The notes under the pieces are model-generated. The model made no database searches. It saw only the letters and a program-made list of their open reading frames with translations, and was not told where the DNA came from. Below are positions 33,447 to 45,387 of a stretch of 64,000 bases of DNA, piece after piece. Source of the DNA: Omphalotus guepiniiformis (taxonomy: Eukaryota > Basidiomycota > Agaricomycetes > Agaricales > Omphalotaceae); contig JAQOOI010000022.1 in the NCBI GenBank assembly GCA_028554645.1, forward strand, positions 1,364,001 through 1,428,000. Reading direction: 5' to 3'. Each line of letters begins with the position of its first letter. Positions within the stretch are counted from its first letter, which is position 1. The translations under genes were made by a program, and so were the position numbers.

Positions 33447-35954
33447 ATGAACTCACCTCAGGGCCAACCTAGAACCAAGTTCAGAGATATCTACTCCAAG
33501 CTACTAAGAGGCTATTCACCCCCCGATATTAGCCCAAAAGAAAGTCTGCCTCAGTTCTACTCAAGCTTGCTTGCTCTAAATGTCGACCGCCAATTCCTGG
33601 AAGGAGAGCTCAATCGGCTCTCTAAAGATCAATGTCTCGGGCCTCTAAAGGTGCCTCATTTGAACTCATGCACTTCCTCCGGTAACATACAAATCCTCGT
33701 GGTAGCCAGTCTTGAATGCCCTGTTCCTGGAATGCCTGAACATTTGTCGGGACCTTCAACATCACCAGGAAAATAAATATACACATGCACTGGAAACACT
33801 GTGTAGCTTGACACGTCCTCTACTTGCGAAGAACTTTACAGGGTGGGAGCTGATGGAAGTGTTTGCCGGCGGAACGAAGGGGAGCGACACGGTGTTCATG
33901 ACACTCACGTCGCTAGTGGACGAAACCTTGAGAGAAGATTCACTACCTGGTAAGTATCGCACTCAATGCTTCCAGGATCCTTCTCAAAACCGATGCTATT
34001 GAAAGCTAGTATACGACATCAAACACTCCAATTAGCACTTATATTCATGTGCGGAGTTGGCCAACTCAGTCCGGGTGCATATTTCCTCAGAAAAGATTTA
34101 TTCCCCTCTATCGTATCGGTAAGTACTGCTTTGAGCATTATTGGTGATCATCTATTCATTTATGGTGACTTACAGTTCATCAAATCACCAGATACCGAAC
34201 AGTTCACGTTCGAAGCAGCCCTACTTCTCGCAATCTTGGCCAACTTCCACAAATCAGACGCAGCAAGGTTAAATCCATATCTCAAGCGCATCGGTGAAAC
34301 AGAAGATCGTGAGTTGATGCGAAAGATATGCTGGGCTTCCAATTTTGCTCTGAATGCCGCTGTAAAGTACGTTGTCCTTCCCGCCGTTGCGAATTGAATG
34401 TTCATGTCAAATGAATGTAAAAGCATACCAAGAGATTCATAGTGATGATGTATCTTCCACGTTTGTATCGACCCTTGGTTCAGTATTTGCTTCATGGCGT
34501 CTTGATCGAGCACTGGCGTCAATGCCTGTTGATCCACCCAAGGAGCCATTTAAGAATCAGTCAGTGGGCACAGACTGTACTATACATGTGCATGATCTCC
34601 TGATCTTTTTTATATATGTAGGCCAATTGAAGCCTGTGTCGTGCTTCTTCCAATCTACGAATTTGTCCGGGCAAATGATACATTCAACTCGGTTTTGCTA
34701 GAGTATATCTCTTCCGACGCTGCATCTCAACAATCTACTGCTCCTTCATCTTCTCCGTTCACAATTCTAAGTTTATCTTCCTATTTATTAACTCATGCCA
34801 CGTCGACATCTTCACCTCGGTCCCTGGCTTACGCAAATTTGAGCCTCAGCTGTCTGCTGGCGTTCAGTGAGACAGAGGTAGTGCTGGAGGCATTCGTTCA
34901 GCCGAACGCGAGAAGTATTCGATTGTGCCGGCAGGTGAGTGTCAGTTTTATTACCTCGGTCTTTCGACGGTGAGCTTACCCGGTGTAGAGATTACCTCTT
35001 CTACCGGTTCCTTCCCCTAGAAGAGCACCACTATGCGCGCTGCTGGATTGCTGTGTTCTCTGGCTAAGACATAATCTGCACAAGCGGCTCGAAGTATACT
35101 CGTACATGTGAGCCGCTTTCTCGCCGTGTTTAAACTTTTTTGTCTCAACTGCCAGAACAGTAACTGCATTTGGATTTGCTACCGTGTAATCTGGTACCTG
35201 TCTAAAACCCATGTACGTTTAGGCATGTAGTCTATTCATTTGATTCTCGCAACGATTCAGCTGATGATGGTGAAAGATTATGAATGGACAGAACTCTGGA
35301 ATGCCCTTCTAGGTCTATTAGGATTTCTCGCCAGTAAAGTAGATAGTCTGTATACCACAGGCGGAGTAGAGAGCCTAGTGCAAGAAGTCAGTGGTTTGTC
35401 GATTTGAGAATGCTCGTGTGTGCTGATGGGGAGCTCAGAGTATCTTGTTGCTGGACCTCTGCTTGCTGGAGAGTTCGATATTCCTTCCAACACCGCAGGC
35501 ACTCCATGAATTCACCGTAAGTTCCTTTCATCTGCTTTGCTGATATGACATATCCCTGAGATCTGTGCAGTACGAACTCGTGCGAAATGCCACGACTCTG
35601 GAGAAGCAGGCCAGTCTGCTGAGTAGATTGGCAATGCCACAAGCTCCGAAACAAAAAACATGGACCGAGGATCCAGCCAATCTGTTGACAAATATCCTGG
35701 ACACCACACGCTTTTACGAGGGAAAAATATCTGAAGCTGGTGCACGCTCAGCTAACCAAGCGATACGAGTGGTTTCAAGAGAGATTGACCGAGACGGATT
35801 ACATGTCACAAAAGACAGACACGAAGTGGCACCACCGTGAGTGATTTGGCACCCGACACCCTTGCTACAGCTGACGGCCTTGAACAGGAGGCGCTCGGAC
35901 GATGTACTTGGATTTTCGCGGTATGCGTGCGGAGATGGATTAGCGCTAATGTAA
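33447..35954 (+). CDS. ARMH3: ARMH3 (armadillo-like helical domain protein, DUF1741)
   Basis: Twelve exons give about 636 residues: 33447-33650, 33706-33949, 34006-34118, 34176-34366, 34422-34559, 34622-34934, 34989-35107, 35161-35212, 35261-35386, 35439-35516, 35571-35836, 35888-35954. The protein is nearly all helical. It includes LKPVLNALFLECLNICRDL, LALIFMCGVGQLSPGAYFL and a C-terminal block with DYEWTELWNALLGLLGFL that matches the DUF1741 end. Animal ARMH3 works at the Golgi with PI4KB and GBF1; a similar role here is inference. The exon 4/5 junction is doubtful: the model that keeps KICWASNFALNAAVKAYQEI needs an intron ending in AA. The exon 8/9 junction can be GT-AG (35213-35260) or GC-AG (35223-35276). 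Confidence 0.8.
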
Positions 35955-36365
35955 CCGGTAGCTAAAAAGGAAATTCAAACGCTTATCAGGGAAGTTTCAA
36001 GTGACATCACGTCACGCGGGGAACCGTGTCTCCGAGCAAAGAAAATTTTTTTATCCCTTCCTGAGTCGGATTATGGCGATTGTACGGGACGCGTACCTGG
36101 CCTGGTTTGTTTTGGAATGGGACACTGTCCTTCTGCATTGCCATCTTCAGTTTCTTTTTCTTTGAACATTCAAATATTATGTTTCTGCTGGAATCGCTCT
36201 TGCCGCAGCTTATCAGCCCTATTTCGATAAGCCTTACTCGGTGAATCGCTCGGTGAATGCTGTTTGTTACGTCCCTAAGACTCCCTTCATAAACTCTGCA
36301 CGTTATAAAATCTAATCCGCCGTCTCTGTCTTACCTTCACTCTTTTTCTCGTTCTTTTCGCCTTC
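35955..36365. promoter_or_regulatory. Intergenic region and GCV2 promoter
   Basis: This is 411 bp. It contains TATAAAA at 36304-36310, about 56 bp before the GCV2 ATG, then a pyrimidine-rich leader. Nothing else was recognised. Confidence 0.5.
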
Positions 36366-39300
36366 ATGGCGGCCCTGCGCTATGCTTTGCGTATACCCTT
36401 TCTTCCTCGTCGCGTGAGGTCTTTGGCCAGTGTCCATCGGCCAGATTCTCTTTTCGCGCCTCTCGACGAATTCGCAGAAAGACATATAGGTCCCGATGAC
36501 AAGGAGAAATCTACGATGCTCGCCCAGCTCGGTTACGAGTCTATGGACGCTTTCGTTGGTGCTACCGTACCTCCTAAAATCCGTGTTTCGCCTTCCGCTC
36601 TCAGTAATGAGTCTATACCTGTCCTGAGCGAGTCACAGCTGTATGCTCGCGCAAAGGAGCTCGGTGCTCAGAACAAACGTTTCAAGAGCTATATTGGGAT
36701 GGGCTATCACAGTGCAGTCGTACCCCCTGTCATTCTTCGCAATGTAAGTTGTATGCGTTTCGTCCGCTTTTCGCCCTGCTTATCTCTAAATAGATAATTG
36801 AAAACCCTCAATGGTACACACCTTACACTCCTTATCAGCCGGAAGTAGCCCAGGGTAATTTTGCGTGCTTTTCATTGCGCAAATCTTGATAATTCTATTT
36901 TAGGGCGTCTGGAGTCGCTGGTGAACTTTCAAACTATGGTCATGTCTCTCACGTCGATGGATATTGCGAATGCGTCAATGCTTGATGAAGCGACTGCAGC
37001 TGCTGAAGGAATGGTCATGTCTTTTATAGCGTCCGGGTCGAAGAAACGGTTATTCTTGGTTGATTCCGGCGTTCTTCCGCAAACTGTGGCTGTGCTCCGC
37101 ACGCGCGCAAAGGGGTTTGGAATTACTTTGGTCGTTGCGGATGCTACATCTGCATTAAAGGACGAGGCAGTACGAAAAGACACGTGTGGCGTTCTCGTTC
37201 AATACCCTGATGTAAATGGCAACATCAAGGATTTCCACGCATTGGCAGATTCCGTTCATGCAGCAGGTGCTTTGGTAGTTTGTGCGACTGATCTACTCGC
37301 TCTGACCATGATCAAACCTCCGGGTGAATGGGGAGCTGACATCGTTCTCGGTAACTCTGCCCGCTTCGGTGTTCCTGCCGGATACGGAGGACCTCATGGT
37401 GCCTTTTTCGCGGTCACGGACAAGCTCAAGAGGAAGATGCCTGGTCGTTTAATTGGTCGTAGTCGCGATTCCACAGGGCAACCAGCTTATCGGCTTGCTC
37501 TACAAAGTGATTGCTTCCCTGCTCTTAGTCTAGACGACAATAGACTGACTTGTTCCAGCTCGTGAACAGCATATTCGGCGTGAGAAGGCTACTAGCAACA
37601 TTTGTACGAGTCAAGCTTTGCTCGCCAACATGGCTGCTATGTACGCAGTGTATCACGGCCCTGCCGGATTGCAGCGCATTGCAAATAAAGTTCACGGTTT
37701 CACTCAAGTGTTCAGGACCTCTGTCGAGGCATTAGGATATCAGCCAACAAACGACGCATTTTTCGACACTGTAACTGTGAAGGCGACTAGCGCCGACGCT
37801 GTTCATCAAGTGTCCCTCGCATCTGGTATAAACCTCCGTCGCATCGATGATCAACATGTTGGTGTGACCTTTGATGAGAGCGTCACTCCGGAAGATCTAG
37901 TCAAACTCATCAATGTCTTTGCATCTGCTGCATCTGCCCCTCTCGTTTCCCTTGCAGACCTCCAAGAACCTGCAGCTCCGGCCATTCCCCCTGCGTTGAA
38001 GCGAACTTCGGAGTATCTTCCTCACCCCGTGTTCAACAAGCACCATTCTGAGACCGAAATGTTGCGGTATATCAACCATCTTGCTTCAAAGGACATTGGA
38101 CTAGTACACTCAATGATACCCCTCGGAAGCTGTACGATGAAGTTGAACAGCACGAGCAGCATGATCCCTCTTACCTGGCCCGAGTTCAGTGATGTTCATC
38201 CTTTCGTTCCTTACGATCAAGTTCAGGGCTATCATACTATAATCAAGGTATGGTGATGTGCATTATCACTGATACTCTGACTTACATGTAGTTCTTTTAG
38301 GAACTTGAACAAGATCTAGCTAAGATTACTGGTTTCCACGCTACCTCTCTGCAACCCAACTCCGGCGCTGCTGGTGAATATGCCGGACTTTGTGTTGTTC
38401 GTGCATACCACGAGTCTCGAGGTGATGGACACAGGAACATCTGTTTAATTCCTTTGAGTGCTCATGGAACCAACCCCGCTGTAAGTCCGTCCCAGTTTCA
38501 GACTTGTTGCCATTCATTCACACGTGAGTGTAGTCTGCTGTCATGGCTGGCTTGAAGGTCGTGTCGGTGAAGGTACAAGATGATGGTAACCTCGACCTAG
38601 GGGATCTCAAAGAAAAGGCGGAGAAGTACAAGGACCAGCTCGCTGCCTTTATGGTTTGTTGATCTACACATGTACAGTATTTGTTCTGACCATGTTATCA
38701 GATCACATATCCTTCCACGTTTGGTGTCTTTGAGCATGGTGTACAAGATGTAAGCACTCGAATTTTTCACTGTTGAGTTGTATCCTGATACTCGTATCAG
38801 GCCTGCAAGATTATTCACGACAACGGCGGTCAAGTGTACCTAGATGGAGCTAATCTCAACGCCCAGATTGGTCTTACCAACCCAGCTACTTGCGGTGGTG
38901 ATGTATGTCACATGAACCTGCACAAAACTTTCGCAATGTAAACTTTCACGCTAATCATGTCTTCTTATCATATTGATTGTCCCCCTCATGCAGTCCTCAT
39001 GGTGGAGGTGGACCTGGTGTCGGACCGATCTGCGTTGCTGAACATCTCGCGCCCTTCCTTCCCTCGCACCCAGTCATACCTGAAGTAGGAGAGAAAGCTA
39101 TTGATGCCGTTTCTGCTGGGCCTTTCGGCAGCTCTTCGATACATCTTATCTCTTGGGCATACATCAAGATGCTTGGGGGGCAGGGCCTAAGCGAAGCGTC
39201 CAAGATCGCTCTTCTCAATGCCAACTACATGGCAAGCCGACTCTCTGGACACTACAACCTGCGATATAAAAATGCTAACGGTCGCGTTGCACACGAACTG

Positions 39301-40026
39301 TTGATCGATTTGGCTGAATTTGACAAGGCTGCGGGTCTGAAGGTTACTGACTTTGCTAAGCGTCTTCAGGTATGCATCCCTCGGCTCCGATGTCTTGGGA
39401 TCATGCCTACAGTGTTGACACCTACAGGACTATGGATTCCACCCACCAACATGCTCTTGGCCCATCTCGACGTGTATGCTGATCGAACCTACTGAATCCG
39501 AAACCCTTGAGGAAATTGACAGGTCTGCCCACTTCGTCGATTGTAACGATGAATCATGATATTGAGCTTAAGTTCGACAGATTCTGTGATGCTATGATTC
39601 AAATTCGAAAAGAAGCTGAAGACGTCATCACTGGCAAGCAGCCAAAAGACAACAATGTACTCAAGAATGCTCCTCATCCACCGTCTGTCATCACTGTTTC
39701 TGATGCTGAATGGAACCGGTATGTTAGATGCTCGCCCCTAAAATTACTGCATTCTCATCGAAGTTGTCACAGACCTTACTCTCGTCAAACTGCCGCATAC
39801 CCCCTGCTCTTCCTCAAAGAAAAGAAATTCTGGCCAACTGTATCACGCGTCGATGATGGTGAGTTCCAGCCATGAATTCAAGGCGATATTTATGTTTACG
39901 TATTGCTTTTAAGCGTACGGTGATCTTAATCTCATCGTGGGTAGTACCTTTGGCGCGGTCACTCTCATTGCTAACCTTTCTATCTAGTGTGACTGTCCCT
40001 CTGTAGAAGAACTGGCTTCATATTAG
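36366..40026 (+). CDS. GCV2: Mitochondrial glycine decarboxylase P-protein
   Basis: Fourteen exons encode 990 residues: 36366-36743, 36794-36854, 36904-37506, 37559-38247, 38301-38480, 38534-38653, 38702-38749, 38801-38937, 38994-39369, 39428-39522, 39581-39718, 39773-39858, 39914-39936, 39988-40026. The first 25 or so residues are Arg-rich and amphipathic, a likely mitochondrial presequence. [19 protein letters not shown], and the PLP site CHMNLHKTF followed by PHGGGGPG (Lys near residue 734) are all present. The enzyme decarboxylates glycine with PLP as part of the glycine cleavage system. All 13 introns are GT-AG. It converges on the PPR gene across 205 bp. Confidence 0.96.
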
Positions 40027-40231
40027 ATTATAATGGTTTTCCTTCACTTTTTTTCTCTTGGGCTTCTATTCCTCTAGACGGCCGTTACGGCACAAGCCGC
40101 TGCTCAACCAGGCGCATGCATATAATCATCTGTACTTACTCGCAATATTGTTATTCAGATTACGTAGGGTTCATACCTTCGCATTTATACAATTAATACA
40201 CAATACACAATGGATTGAGCCTATATAACTT

Positions 40232-42451
40232 TTACGCCTCTTGTAGAAGAGCCTCGTACAGCGCAGGTCTGTATGTCCGAATACGAAGCATAACCTTCTC
40301 TTGGACTTCAGGTTTGACGCGCTTCAGAATGATACGGGCTGTTTCCACGTCCGGGTCCTCCATGGACAAACACATGTCCTTCAACGCATCATTAAGTCTT
40401 CCCAACTGACAGAGACACGTAATCCAAGCCTTCCAGGTATGAAGATCAAACTTGAAGCCACTCCTATTGAGCTTTGCGCGAACTTGCTCGGCCAGGTGGG
40501 CAGCGCCTGATTCACCACAAGCATCCAGGATGATGCTCACACTGGTATTGTCATACCGTCCAGAGATGTACATCTGATCCCAGACACGGTAAGCATCAGC
40601 GAAACATCCCACACGGTGGTACGTCTCCATGAGCTGATTCCAAAGCTTTGCATCCGGAGATATTGACGCGTCAAGGGTGATGAGGTCGTGCACTCGACGA
40701 GTTGCACGAATGATCCGGGCAACGAGATGATAGTGCACAGCTGACTCTGAAGCTCGAGTGACCAGCTGCCGCAATGTGCGTAGCAGAATGGTGTAGACCT
40801 CTGAAGTCACAGGATGCCCTGCGGCTTTCATGTCTCGTACCATCTCGAAATACATGGTGAGGGATGGGACGCGAAGATTCCCATTGAATTCAAGGCGAGC
40901 AAATACATCCAGCACAGTCAGGAATCCTTCGGCATCGAGGCTCGATGAACTATGTCTATACCACTTGTAAAATGCCTCCTTCTCGGTCGCAGCCAATCGC
41001 ATTCGCATGACTGCCAAAGAAGTGGCCATGTCCTGTCCAGGGATCTGCCGCGCCTCCATATCCTCAAGGATAGACTCAGTGACAGGCGCATACTTCCTCT
41101 GATTAGGAGACGTAGAAGTTCCTCTCAAGATGACTTGGTACACCGTTGCAATAGAGCGCAAGGTGTCGACATCGAGGGAAGCACATTCCTTGGGAAGGGA
41201 ATTAGCAAAAGTTGAATATATCTGAAGAGTCATATCCACAGTTGCGTCAGGTGGAGGGCCTTCTGCTTGCCAGAACAGCGTTCTTAGCAACAGAGCGACT
41301 ACAGACGGTATCGGTACTTGGCCCAGTCCGATAATGTGGTCATAAACATTCATTGCTTGCTTCATGTCGCCAGCGTGAATATTGTTCGAGAGCAGGAGTG
41401 ACCAGTGCTCCCGTGAAGGCTCAATGCCAAGCGAATCTCTGAGTCTGTACAACTGGTCAAGGGTTTTGACGCGCTGCACGAGAGTCGTGAATATCCGAGG
41501 AGAGGATTTGCCTCCTTCAGATATATATTGATGATATGTGTCTACCCCGGCACGAACTCCTTCCTTAGTCACAGCTTCATAGATGCGAGGAATCCATTGG
41601 TTCTCCAACAATGCATCAGTCCCAAGGATCTCGGAAAAGGTGTCTTTATAAATTGACAGGACTTTTTGCGCAAAGGCTGGATGGCCTTTAACAAAGTACG
41701 TTGAACTGAGCAATTCGGCCACCGACTCGTCGTAAGGAAGGCCTATATCTCGCATCTCTTGGATGAAGGGTGTGAATTCAGATGGGGCGGGAATTCCACG
41801 TCTGAGCCTCCATAAAGTACGGAACACGAGTTTGTAGGTCTCGATGTCAGGAACACAACCGGACTGGCGTAACATCTGCAACACGCTTTTCGTGACTTTA
41901 AAGCCAGCAAATTCTGGGCAAGCTTCCAGTAACATATGGTAGTGGTCCAACGTGGGTATGACATTTCCTGGTTTGGACGGCATGTTTGCAAACCAGTTGA
42001 ATATTGTCTGGAGGTTTCGGGTCTTGAGCAATCCACGTATAATAGGAGTGTGCGTGTCGCTAGTGAGGATCACGCCAAAGACATTCTGCATATCTGAGAG
42101 GACATCCTCGACACGAGAGAGATCCTTTGGAAGGCCTGACGAAGCAAGCGAATACAGCATATCCTTGAAGTCGTTTTCGGAAAGAATCGAGGCCGGTTGT
42201 AGGTTTTGCACGCGCGAGGGATTGGCTGGGCTAACGCTCCATGCTATCGAAGGGTAATATTGGTGAATTGCGTCGACATTGCGTAGCTCCTTCTTCAACT
42301 GCGCTGAGTACTCTTCGACTGTCGAGGGTGGCGAAAGATGGACAGCAGAAGATTGGGTCCGAACATCGAGACGCGACGCCCCACTAAGAGGACCTAGGGA
42401 ATATCTAGGACGATGTAGCCCGACACGAAGGAGCTTTGCGCGAAAGGACAT
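40232..42451 (-). CDS. Pentatricopeptide-repeat (PPR) protein, probably mitochondrial
   Basis: This is one uninterrupted exon of 739 residues, unusual in this intron-rich window. The N-terminus (MSFRAKLLRVGLHRPRYSL) is basic and lacks acidic residues, which fits a mitochondrial presequence. Helical pairs of about 35 residues recur, with PPR-like texts such as VPDIETYKLVFRTLWRLRRG, LNVYDH-type turns and DAKLWNQLMETYHRVGCFADA. Fungal PPR proteins of this kind bind mitochondrial RNAs for translation, stability or ribosome assembly; the target cannot be read from the sequence. The gene is divergent from SSS1 across 191 bp. Confidence 0.8.
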   Translation of the reverse strand: MSFRAKLLRVGLHRPRYSLGPLSGASRLDVRTQSSAVHLSPPSTVEEYSAQLKKELRNVDAIHQYYPSIAWSVSPANPSRVQNLQPASILSENDFKDMLYSLASSGLPKDLSRVEDVLSDMQNVFGVILTSDTHTPIIRGLLKTRNLQTIFNWFANMPSKPGNVIPTLDHYHMLLEACPEFAGFKVTKSVLQMLRQSGCVPDIETYKLVFRTLWRLRRGIPAPSEFTPFIQEMRDIGLPYDESVAELLSSTYFVKGHPAFAQKVLSIYKDTFSEILGTDALLENQWIPRIYEAVTKEGVRAGVDTYHQYISEGGKSSPRIFTTLVQRVKTLDQLYRLRDSLGIEPSREHWSLLLSNNIHAGDMKQAMNVYDHIIGLGQVPIPSVVALLLRTLFWQAEGPPPDATVDMTLQIYSTFANSLPKECASLDVDTLRSIATVYQVILRGTSTSPNQRKYAPVTESILEDMEARQIPGQDMATSLAVMRMRLAATEKEAFYKWYRHSSSSLDAEGFLTVLDVFARLEFNGNLRVPSLTMYFEMVRDMKAAGHPVTSEVYTILLRTLRQLVTRASESAVHYHLVARIIRATRRVHDLITLDASISPDAKLWNQLMETYHRVGCFADAYRVWDQMYISGRYDNTSVSIILDACGESGAAHLAEQVRAKLNRSGFKFDLHTWKAWITCLCQLGRLNDALKDMCLSMEDPDVETARIILKRVKPEVQEKVMLRIRTYRPALYEALLQEA

Positions 42452-42642
42452 TCATGCGGGATACTGAGGAGCAAAGTCGTTAGAGAGGTAAAGAACAGGA
42501 GAGTTTTGGAGCATACCTCTGAGGAAAAAAGCGATGTGTTCTTACAGTGACACTAGACTGAAGACCATTCGTGTGAATTATGTAGTATCACAACATTACA
42601 CGTCCTCTGCCAGCATTCGCTTCTTCTCTCCTCACCTTCATC

Positions 42643-43068
42643 ATGTCCGACAAACTACGTGAATTCATCGAAGTGCCTCAGCAATTCATCCAAGATGGAA
42701 ATCAGGTTTGTTCTACACTTGAAACACCCTGATCTTGGAGTTGAGCTGTATTTGGTTTGCAGTTCTTGACACGCTGCACAAAACCCTCTCAAAAAGGTTC
42801 AACCTTTGGTCCGATATATCTCGCATTGGTCTCACTTTTGGATTACAGAGTTCCTGCAGATATGCAGAGCAGTCGCCGTTGGCTTTGCAGTCGCAGGCTT
42901 CATTGGGTATTTCGTAAAACTCATCCATATACCGATGTACGTGTCCGAATTCTTTGTTTCCTCATCACCGACCGACTATGATTACAGTAATAACATTCTT
43001 GTGTATGTTTCCCTTTCAACAATCTGGCTTGAAAAACTCTTACACATTCCAACAGAGGAGGAGCATAG
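42643..43068 (+). CDS. SSS1: Sec61 gamma subunit (SSS1)
   Basis: Five small exons (42643-42705, 42763-42796, 42849-42936, 42988-43002, 43056-43068) give 70 residues, the usual size. The text matches the family from end to end: a cytosolic helix ending [15 protein letters not shown], then the single C-terminal membrane helix [21 protein letters not shown]. The end is HIPINNILVGGA. Sec61 gamma clamps the Sec61 protein-conducting channel in the ER membrane. One exon is only 15 nt and the last only 13 nt, so automatic gene callers can miss it. All introns are GT-AG. Confidence 0.95.
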
Positions 43069-43181
43069 GCTGGCCTGCCGCCGTCTTTTTACACATCTAA
43101 TTTACAGGGACATGTACATCGTTCGGGTTCAAATATCATATTCTGGATCCTGATCCTGAATGATATCCTCTGAGTACCAGC

Positions 43182-44849
43182 TCAGGTTTTTGCATAAGTA
43201 TTTGATGGAAGCTGTGGTTCTGCACAAACAATCTCGAGCGTCCCTACCCCTCCATCTGGCTTTGGTGAGTGGGAGGACAAGGTACCGGCCGGTGCTACAG
43301 TCGCTGTACTTATTGGGTGCATTCTTTTCTGAGAACATTTCATTGTCACTCTCCATCGCCAGAAGCACCACACGAGAAGAATATCCTGTGATATATCATG
43401 AGCGTTTTGCCTTTCATGAATAACTTCGAATACCTTACTCTCTGTGTCCCAAATATCAGCACCGCCGCCAAGGGCACTGTTGTACACAAACAATATCAGC
43501 GCTTCAACGATCAAAACGTTTGTAGAGACGGATACTGCTTACATGCCGCCTGGATCATATAGGGCAAAGTGATACGCAAGTTCGTAATGAAAAATATGCC
43601 AGCACTGCTCAGATTTGTCAATGGCTACGGGACGGTCGACGGAATGAGCTCCACACACCTGAATACCATGATCGAGGCAAGACTCAATACTGACACTCTT
43701 AGAATAAGGAGATAAGGTAGTTCTCTCTTCAGTAATGCAAAGCTCTTCGATGTCCTGCGACGAGCGATACAGCATTGAACAATAATGGCAACTGAAACCA
43801 GACGAATAATGAAATGCAGATTTTAGTATCTGAGAAGTAGTGAGCCTGACCTTCGAATCCAATTAAAACCACCATAATCGCAGAGCAAAATGCAGGGATA
43901 CTGTATCGAGCGCTGGCCACGCACTCAGTCAGCATATATCATACTCCAATACAATAATAAACCATACAGAACATCAACGTGTAAAGAGCAGTATAGGCCA
44001 TTAGCGGTTTGCAGCTCGGAGTGGGTTTTTTGGGCAATCTATAAAGCTTGTCCATGTCAACGCTGATCTGCAGCTTTCACTGGGTCCTCACCAATGCAGA
44101 GGTTATGCTAAACGCGACAAATACTGCATAGGGAGTTGAGAGGCACTTCCAAGACCGCCTCAGTGGCTCGTAGTTGGGAAGAGGCAGTTTTAACATACCA
44201 TAAGAATGCGAAGTTGACATGGTTTGTGGGGCTTTAATCTGGAGTGGGATGGCAAGGTTACCTCATGATGAGGTATACGAATGTTGACCCATATCTACCG
44301 TTCGGGCCATATGTAAACTGTGAAAACACTGGTAATCTGACTGACCTGTACAATAGCTACGAGTGCTGCTGTAGCTACCCTGTCGTGAGAAAGGGTAAGA
44401 ACTGTCAATGAATGAATCAAGTACGACCAACATAGGCGGCGAGCCATCAACCAAAGCTGTTTGGACGCGACATAATGTTTCGTTTTTCTTGTCATACATC
44501 CTGCCGAGGGGTGTTTTAGAACTGGAGCACAGAGGGACACGAGTCTTTTTACCCACCGTAGGCTATACGCGACCGAGTATACGAGCCATGCCATCCAGAA
44601 ATTAACAATAGAAGGATATCGATAGATGTTCTTCGAGATCAAATACGTGATAAGAAGAAGTACCAGGCCAACCTGGCCAGTAACATGCAAGGCGATAAAA
44701 GGAGACCAGAGAGACTCAAGATTTAGCACACCGACATCTTCGCCTTCAAGGAATGTAGCATTAGTAAACATACGACCAGATGACAAGGCAGGCCTATTTA
44801 CCTGACATTCCGCCTGACTAGAAAAGAATGACCAGTGCTGGGCTGCCAT
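43182..44849 (-). CDS. Multi-exon seven-helix membrane protein (basidiomycete receptor-like)
   Basis: Roughly ten short exons on the minus strand encode hydrophobic segments in order. They include SPFIALHVTGQVGLVLLLIT (TM1), FWMAWLVYSVA (TM2), a MVATAALVAIVQ stretch (TM3), TPYAVFVAFSITSAL (TM4), SIPAFCSAIMVVLIGF (TM5), LILRVSVLSLASIM (TM6) and ALILFVYNS (TM7). A hydrophilic tail ends at 43182. The pattern resembles the large family of uncharacterised seven-helix proteins of Agaricomycetes. No ligand or G-protein link is visible. Exon ends between 44180 and 44400 are uncertain, and the start may be the ATG at 44849 or one further in. It ends 113 bp from the SSS1 stop. Confidence 0.6.
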
Positions 44850-45387
44850 AAAATGTTAGGAAGAAAGAGCACGCCCGGGAAGCAAAGCGAGGATAGCTCC
44901 CGCTGAAATGTCTAGATCATGATACGAGCTGACGACGCTGAAGTTCATATGCATCGGAGGTCGAGTTACAGCCTTAGTTGGTGGCGATTCGAGGTGACAG
45001 GATCCAACAATTGAACAGCATTCATCTGTCCATACTTTGATCGGTGGACTGAAAGATGTTCGACATCAAGATTGCAAAGAGTTTAGTACATCAATCATAT
45101 CACTGGACATGATTCGACTGTGATAGTGCGTCATAGAGAGCAAATACTTGTATATCAAAATGAACGGATCTGCGAGACCATGGGTTTACACATAGCAAGC
45201 ATCCTACGAGCTACTAAGTCAAGCCCTTCACAGACGCAGCCCGTTCACTCTGATGAAGACTGTAACATCAAAGTGATATTGGAAAAGCGGTCTTTTCGGG
45301 TCCAGATTTGCTGGTAGTTGGTTAGTAAGGACTTGAGACCGTGCCGAAGGTGAACGATCACGCAGCTCAGGGATACTTGTTGTACCT
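44850..45387. other. Gap between the receptor-like gene and COG1
   Basis: This is 538 bp. A 65-codon plus-strand ORF at 45120-45317 has no family features. Nothing else is supported. Confidence 0.4.

Noticed and set aside
45120..45317. 65-codon plus-strand ORF upstream of COG1's 3' end
   Set aside because: No homology that I recognise, no neighbouring exons that fit, and length expected by chance.
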